DNA from: Streptosporangium brasiliense
Lineage (GTDB): Bacteria > Actinomycetota > Actinomycetes > Streptosporangiales > Streptosporangiaceae
Reading direction: 5' to 3'
DNA length: 64,000 bases
Assembly (NCBI RefSeq): GCF_030811595.1
Contig: NZ_JAUSRB010000002.1
Location: forward strand, 744,001-808,000
The position numbers and the translations under genes are program-made. How positions within the stretch are numbered: the stretch's first letter is position 1; each line of letters starts with the position of its first letter. Under the pieces are notes generated by a model. The model saw nothing but the letters and a program-made list of their open reading frames with translations, was not told where the DNA came from and made no database searches. Of the stretch, positions 60,827 through 64,000 are shown piece by piece.

Positions 60827-61822
60827 TCAGTGCTTGTGGTCGTCGCCGTGCTCGGTGGAGCTGGGCGTGGGCTCCGCGCTCGGCTTCACGGTGGAGCCCT
60901 GTCCGGCGCCGAGGGTGAAGTCGGCGGTCCGGACCTTGCCCTCATGCTGGAAATCGAGGAAGAGCCGGTAGTCGCCGCGGCTGGGCACCTCGGCGTAGAA
61001 GACGATCTCCGGGCCGGGCTGGGTCTTGCCGTCGCCGGGCTCGCCGTCGGGGTGTACGTGGAGGTAGGCCAGGTCGCTGCCGCGCAGGGCCACCAGGTGC
61101 CCATAGGCGCCGAGGTAGGGCTGCAGGTCGGTGACCGGCTTGCCGTCCTTGCTGACCTTGAGGGTGAGCTTGCTCTGCTGTCCGGGGAGCAGTTCGCCGT
61201 CGAGGGTGACGGTGTAGCCGTCGACCTCGGACGTACGGCTGGCCGCGGGCAGCGCCTTGGGCGTGTAGTCGCCCGCGACAAGCAGGTCGCCGCCGAGTGT
61301 CAGGGCCTGACCGCCGGTCGGCGCGAAGTCGGCGAAGGCTCGGTAGGCCCCTGCCTCGGGCAGCGTCATCTTGACCGACCAGACGCCGCCGCCGGCCTCG
61401 ACCGGGTGGAGATGCTGAAAGGTGCCCAGGTCACGCGAGACGACGATGAAGTGGAGCTTCTTGTCGTGCTGGACCTGGTAGTCGGTGACCGCCTTGCCGT
61501 CAGGGCCGGTCACGGTGAACTGGAAGTCTGTCGGCTCGCCCGGCTTGATCGCCGCGGTGAGCGGGGTGAAGGTATAGCCGTTCTCGGACACTTGGAGCCC
61601 CCCGGGGGTATTGCTCTTGGCCTGTTGCGCGGGAGCGGCGTGCTCTCCGTGGCCTGCGGTGGCCTGTGGAGCCGGAGTCGCCGCGGCGTGGTTGCCGCTG
61701 TCATGGCTCGGCTTCGCCGGCTCCCCGCTCAGCGGTCCGACGGCGTTGCCGAGCCCGAGCGCTCCACCGAAGACCACGGCGAGGCCTGCCACGTAGGCGC
61801 CGAGCTTCACTGCGGTGTTCAT
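60827..61822 (-). CDS. His-rich secreted/membrane-anchored copper-response protein
   Basis: A 331-residue protein with an N-terminal hydrophobic helix (LGAYVAGLAVVFGGALGLG) and a His-rich linker (SHDSGNHAAA, GHGEHAA). Residues about 80-300 repeat a beta-sandwich theme with FQHLHPV and LAYLHVHPDGE, as seen in heavy-metal-resistance domains. The tail HGDDHKH is again His-rich. It probably binds periplasm-side copper. Its ATG overlaps the copZ stop by 4 nt. Confidence 0.82.
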   Translation of the reverse strand: MNTAVKLGAYVAGLAVVFGGALGLGNAVGPLSGEPAKPSHDSGNHAAATPAPQATAGHGEHAAPAQQAKSNTPGGLQVSENGYTFTPLTAAIKPGEPTDFQFTVTGPDGKAVTDYQVQHDKKLHFIVVSRDLGTFQHLHPVEAGGGVWSVKMTLPEAGAYRAFADFAPTGGQALTLGGDLLVAGDYTPKALPAASRTSEVDGYTVTLDGELLPGQQSKLTLKVSKDGKPVTDLQPYLGAYGHLVALRGSDLAYLHVHPDGEPGDGKTQPGPEIVFYAEVPSRGDYRLFLDFQHEGKVRTADFTLGAGQGSTVKPSAEPTPSSTEHGDDHKH

Positions 61823-62028
61823 GGGTTCACCACTTCGTATCCGGCCGCCTCGACCGCGGCGCTGATCTGCGCCGCGTCGACCGGGCTCTCACTCGTCACG
61901 GTCAGCAGCCCGGTGGCCAGGTCGACTTCGACCTCGGCCACGCCGGCGACCTCGCCGACCTCCTCCTTGACGGAGCTGACACAGTGTCCGCAGGTCATGC
62001 CCTTAACGGTGTAGGTGGCGGTAGCCAT
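61819..62028 (-). CDS. copZ: copper chaperone CopZ-like (HMA domain)
   Basis: A 69-residue HMA protein with the Cys motif GMTCGHCVSSV. It carries Cu(I) to CopA. ATG 62028 follows AGAGG at 8 nt; a GTG at 62037 is possible. Second of the genes after csoR copy 2 in the operon. Confidence 0.92.
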   Translation of the reverse strand: MATATYTVKGMTCGHCVSSVKEEVGEVAGVAEVEVDLATGLLTVTSESPVDAAQISAAVEAAGYEVVNP

Positions 62029-62054
62029 GACAATCACCTCTCGTCTTGTGAGTC

Positions 62055-62324
62055 TTATGAACGGACCAGGCGCGCGATCGCGTCGGTCGCTTCCTTGATC
62101 TTGATGTCCGCCTCGACGCCGCCCTTCCGCGTCGCCTCCACGACGCAGTGGGCCATGTGCTCCCCCAGGAGGGCCAGGGAGAAGGACTGCAGGGCGCTGG
62201 TGGCCGCCGAGACCTGGGTCAGGACGTCGATGCAGTACTTGTCTTCGTCGACCATCCGCTGCAGTCCTCGCACCTGCCCCTCCACCCGGCGCAGTCGCCG
62301 CAGGTGAGCCGCTCTGTCATTCAT
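62055..62324 (-). CDS. csoR: CsoR-type metal-sensing repressor (copy 2)
   Basis: An 89-residue CsoR (HLRRLRRVEGQVRGLQRMVDEDKYCIDVLTQVSAATSALQSFSLALLGEHMAHCVVEA). The Cys-His-Cys copper ligands are kept (KYCID, EHMAHC). About 75% identical to copy 1. It overlaps the upstream AhpD-like gene by 8 nt and is transcribed with copZ and copA. ATG 62324. Confidence 0.93.
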   Translation of the reverse strand: MNDRAAHLRRLRRVEGQVRGLQRMVDEDKYCIDVLTQVSAATSALQSFSLALLGEHMAHCVVEATRKGGVEADIKIKEATDAIARLVRS

Positions 62325-62835
62325 CGGGCTCGAGTCCGATCAACAGGTTGAAGGCGCCGGTCAACAGGTTCAGCGACACCAGGCCGACGATCTCCGCGAT
62401 CACCCGGTCGCTCCAGCCGTGGGCTCGCAGCTCGGCCACGTCCTCGTCAGAGAGGGAGGAAGGTTCGGCCAGCACCCGCACGGCCACGGCGATCAAGGCG
62501 GCCTCGCGCGCGTCGGTCGAGGTGCCCTGGCGAGCCAGCTCGATGTCCCCTTCGCTGAGCCCCGCCGCTCGCGCCGCCTTGGTGTGCGCCGACAAGCACA
62601 TCGCGCAACCGATCCACTCCTGCACCGCGAGCGAGATCTTCTCGCTCAGCGGGCGGGGGATCTTCACCCGCTTGATCGCGCGGGAGAAGTCCAGGTAGCC
62701 CTGGAGCAGTGCGGGCGAGTGGGCCATCGTGGCCACCATGTCGCCCACCCCGCCGTGCCTGGCGACGATGTCACCCAGGATCTCGCGGGACTTGTCGGGG
62801 GCTTCTGACGGGTCAAGTGCTTGAAGGCGTCTCAT
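62317..62835 (-). CDS. carboxymuconolactone decarboxylase/AhpD-like protein, first gene of the copper operon
   Basis: A 172-residue protein of the AhpD/CMD family with the peroxidase-type motif EWIGCAMCLSAHTKAA (CxxC near His). It is placed ahead of csoR, copZ and copA under the operator at 62865-62879. A redox or detoxification role during copper stress is inference. ATG 62835 follows GAGGAGGACACG. Confidence 0.85.
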   Translation of the reverse strand: MRRLQALDPSEAPDKSREILGDIVARHGGVGDMVATMAHSPALLQGYLDFSRAIKRVKIPRPLSEKISLAVQEWIGCAMCLSAHTKAARAAGLSEGDIELARQGTSTDAREAALIAVAVRVLAEPSSLSDEDVAELRAHGWSDRVIAEIVGLVSLNLLTGAFNLLIGLEPDE

Positions 62836-62864
62836 CGTGTCCTCCTCATCTGCCGCTAACACTA

Positions 62865-62879
62865 TACCCCTGAGGGGTA
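62865..62879. promoter_or_regulatory. CsoR-type operator of the copper operon
   Basis: TACCCCTGAGGGGTA, a perfect TACCCC-N3-GGGGTA with extra symmetric A/T on each side. It lies 30 nt upstream of the AhpD-like start. Confidence 0.85.
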
Positions 62880-62885
62880 TTCCGG

Positions 62886-62900
62886 AACCCCCCATGGGTA
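62886..62900. promoter_or_regulatory. CsoR-type operator facing the decayed MFS gene
   Basis: AACCCCCCATGGGTA, two mismatches from the consensus, 41 nt before the pseudogene. Confidence 0.55.
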
Positions 62901-62940
62901 TATCTGACTTGAACATGAGTGCTCGGTCCGTGGAGGGATC

Positions 62941-63245
62941 AGGAAGAACCGAGGCTGGGCCGTACCGGCCCCGCTGTGCTTGGCGCGGTTCATGTCGATC
63001 ATCGACATCACCGTGGCGCAGGTCGCACCACCCGCGGGCGGCAGCGGACCGGAACTCGACCGAGAAGCCCTCACGTGGGTCATCACTGCCTGCACGCCGC
63101 GCTTCGGCGGACTCATGGCGCCGGGCGGCCGGCCGACGCCCTCGGCGCGCGGCGGACACTGCTCGCCGGACCGGCCGTCTTCACCGTGGCCTCATTGCTG
63201 CGCGGTCCGGCCCCGACCGGGCTCACCGCCGTCGGGACCGCGCCG
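62941..63245 (+). pseudogene. decayed DHA2 MFS transporter, frameshifted fragment
   Basis: One frame reads RGWAVPAPLCLARFMSIID, then ITVAQVAPP and LTWVITACTPRFGGL, matching the first helices of DHA2 transporters such as 56257-57615. Near 63115-63124 the frame shifts to RPADALGARRTLLAGPAVF and TVASLLRGP. The remaining ten helices are missing. No single frame is intact. Confidence 0.8.
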
Positions 63246-63430
63246 ATGACCCGCGTCCCGCCGGATTCGAACGCCTACGCCACCCTGCCGCCGGCTCTCT
63301 CCGTGCGGTCGCAGCCGGGAGTGCGGCGACCGTCTCGCCCCTCCCGGTGCCCGGCGGCGAGCCGGCTGCCGCCTCCGTCATCGGTGGCCGGGCGTCGGAC
63401 CCGAGACATGCCGCGCCCGACGCCGGCCGG

Positions 63431-63640
63431 TCAGACCAGAACTACCTCGTACCCCGTCTCCTCGATGGTGTCCATGATGACGGCGTTGTCGATGGGGCTC
63501 TCCGTGGTCACGGTGACGTGACCGGTGGCGAGCTCGACGTCCACGCTGCTGACGCCTGCGACCGTGCTGATCTGGTTCTTCACCTTGGTGGCGCAGCCGT
63601 TGCACGTCATGCCCGTGACCTTGTAAGTGGCGGTGCTCAT
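63431..63640 (-). CDS. copZ: copper chaperone CopZ-like, second copy
   Basis: A 69-residue HMA protein with GMTCNGCATKVKNQ. About half identical to the CopZ at 61819. ATG 63640 follows AAGGAGGACGG. Its promoter has the operator at 63660-63674. A longer N-terminal frame exists but would cover the operator. Confidence 0.93.
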   Translation of the reverse strand: MSTATYKVTGMTCNGCATKVKNQISTVAGVSSVDVELATGHVTVTTESPIDNAVIMDTIEETGYEVVLV

Positions 63641-63659
63641 TCCGTCCTCCTTGTGAGGA

Positions 63660-63674
63660 TACCCCCCATAGGTA
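63660..63674. promoter_or_regulatory. CsoR-type operator before copZ copy 2
   Basis: TACCCCCCATAGGTA, two mismatches in the right arm, with GA and TC flanks extending the symmetry; 19 nt before the start. Confidence 0.7.
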
Positions 63675-63740
63675 TCGCCCTGTGCACCATATGCCGATCT
63701 CCTCTCCGTGTACACGTGATCCACATCACATCCATTCATA

Positions 63741-63755
63741 TACCCCGGTAGGGTA
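63741..63755. promoter_or_regulatory. CsoR-type operator before the FAD oxidoreductase
   Basis: TACCCCGGTAGGGTA, one mismatch, 10 nt before the ATG at 63766. Confidence 0.7.
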
Positions 63756-63765
63756 CCTTCGCCCC

Positions 63766-64000
63766 ATGAACCGAATCACTGTGGTTGGTGCGTCGCTGGC
63801 CGGGCTGCGAGCGGTACAGGCTCTTCGACGCGAAGAATTCGACGGCGAGGTCACGCTGATCGGCGCGGAGACCCATCTGCCTTACAACCGCCCTCCGCTG
63901 TCCAAGAGCGTCCTGCGGGGTGACGACGACGTCACGCTGCCAGGAGCCGAGGAACTTGGCGACCACTGGCTGCGGGGGCGCCGGGCCGCCGCCCTCGACA
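63766..64000 (+). CDS. NAD(P)/FAD-dependent oxidoreductase, cut by the right edge
   Basis: The first 78 residues. The FAD motif ITVVGASLAGLRAVQALRRE and ETHLPYNRPPLSKSVL match ferredoxin-reductase-type oxidoreductases. ATG 63766 directly follows a copper-type operator, so it is likely part of the copper response. The remainder lies outside the window. Confidence 0.85.
   Translation, partial: MNRITVVGASLAGLRAVQALRREEFDGEVTLIGAETHLPYNRPPLSKSVLRGDDDVTLPGAEELGDHWLRGRRAAALD

Noticed and set aside
63431..63739. Longer 102-residue version of CopZ copy 2.
   Set aside because: The extra N-terminus would be encoded by the operator region; ATG 63640 follows a strong AAGGAGG.

Overview
The window is GC-rich DNA with dense genes, frequent GTG/TTG starts and short ATGA-type overlaps. 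Several genes are typical of Actinomycetota: mshA (mycothiol synthesis), a mycothiol-type maleylpyruvate isomerase, an F420/PPOX-type flavin enzyme, carD, senX3-regX3-phoU, an ideR-type iron regulator and an hbhA-like gene behind its XRE regulator. A mycelial actinomycete of the Streptosporangiales/Streptomycetales kind is my best guess; genus is inference. It looks like an ordinary chromosome segment: no insertion sequence, prophage, integrase or CRISPR array was seen.

Layout. 1-13.5 kb: PAS-GAF-PP2C phosphatase (cut by the left edge), ideR, siderophore-type MFS exporter, pdxH, citrate synthase, serC, an HTH-UTRA regulator facing a maleylpyruvate isomerase-like gene across four palindromes, a rhomboid protease, a crotonase/HSD10 beta-oxidation pair and a STAS antagonist. 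13.7-16.2 kb: cobalt/nickel ECF transporter cbiM(N)-cbiQ-cbiO. 16.3-25.3 kb: glycosyltransferase, leucine-rich repeat protein, two paralogous secreted proteins, acyltransferase, and a short threonyl-tRNA synthetase without editing domain behind a Thr-Thr-Thr leader peptide and a terminator hairpin. 26-29.4 kb: a two-component system and two target genes that share an identical palindrome-promoter arrangement. 29.6-33.4 kb: M20 amidohydrolase, a ClgR/PopR-like regulator ending in an LAA degron, a two-gene clpP operon with one subunit lacking the catalytic serine, and tRNA-Thr(TGT).

33.5-45.9 kb is mostly housekeeping: rlmB, cysS, ispF-carD, senX3-regX3 divergent from phoU across a PHO box, and gpmA. 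46-55.4 kb holds mshA, an SDR, methyltransferase, GNAT and macro-domain genes, a blaI-M56 peptidase pair, XRE-hbhA-DUF2516, and DoxX. 55.9-64 kb is a copper-response island: two CsoR regulators, CopA ATPase, two CopZ chaperones, a secreted His-rich protein, a DHA2 MFS transporter, an AhpD-like protein, a decayed MFS gene and the start of an FAD oxidoreductase, with seven copies of a TACCYC-N3-GGGGTA-like operator.

Two themes cut across the window. First, at least seven genes end in decaying tandem duplications (20-46 bp units) that span or touch the stop codon, and several intergenic stretches are made of short degenerate tandem repeats. Second, at least six genes have a TANNNT hexamer exactly 7 nt before the start codon, which suggests leaderless transcription.
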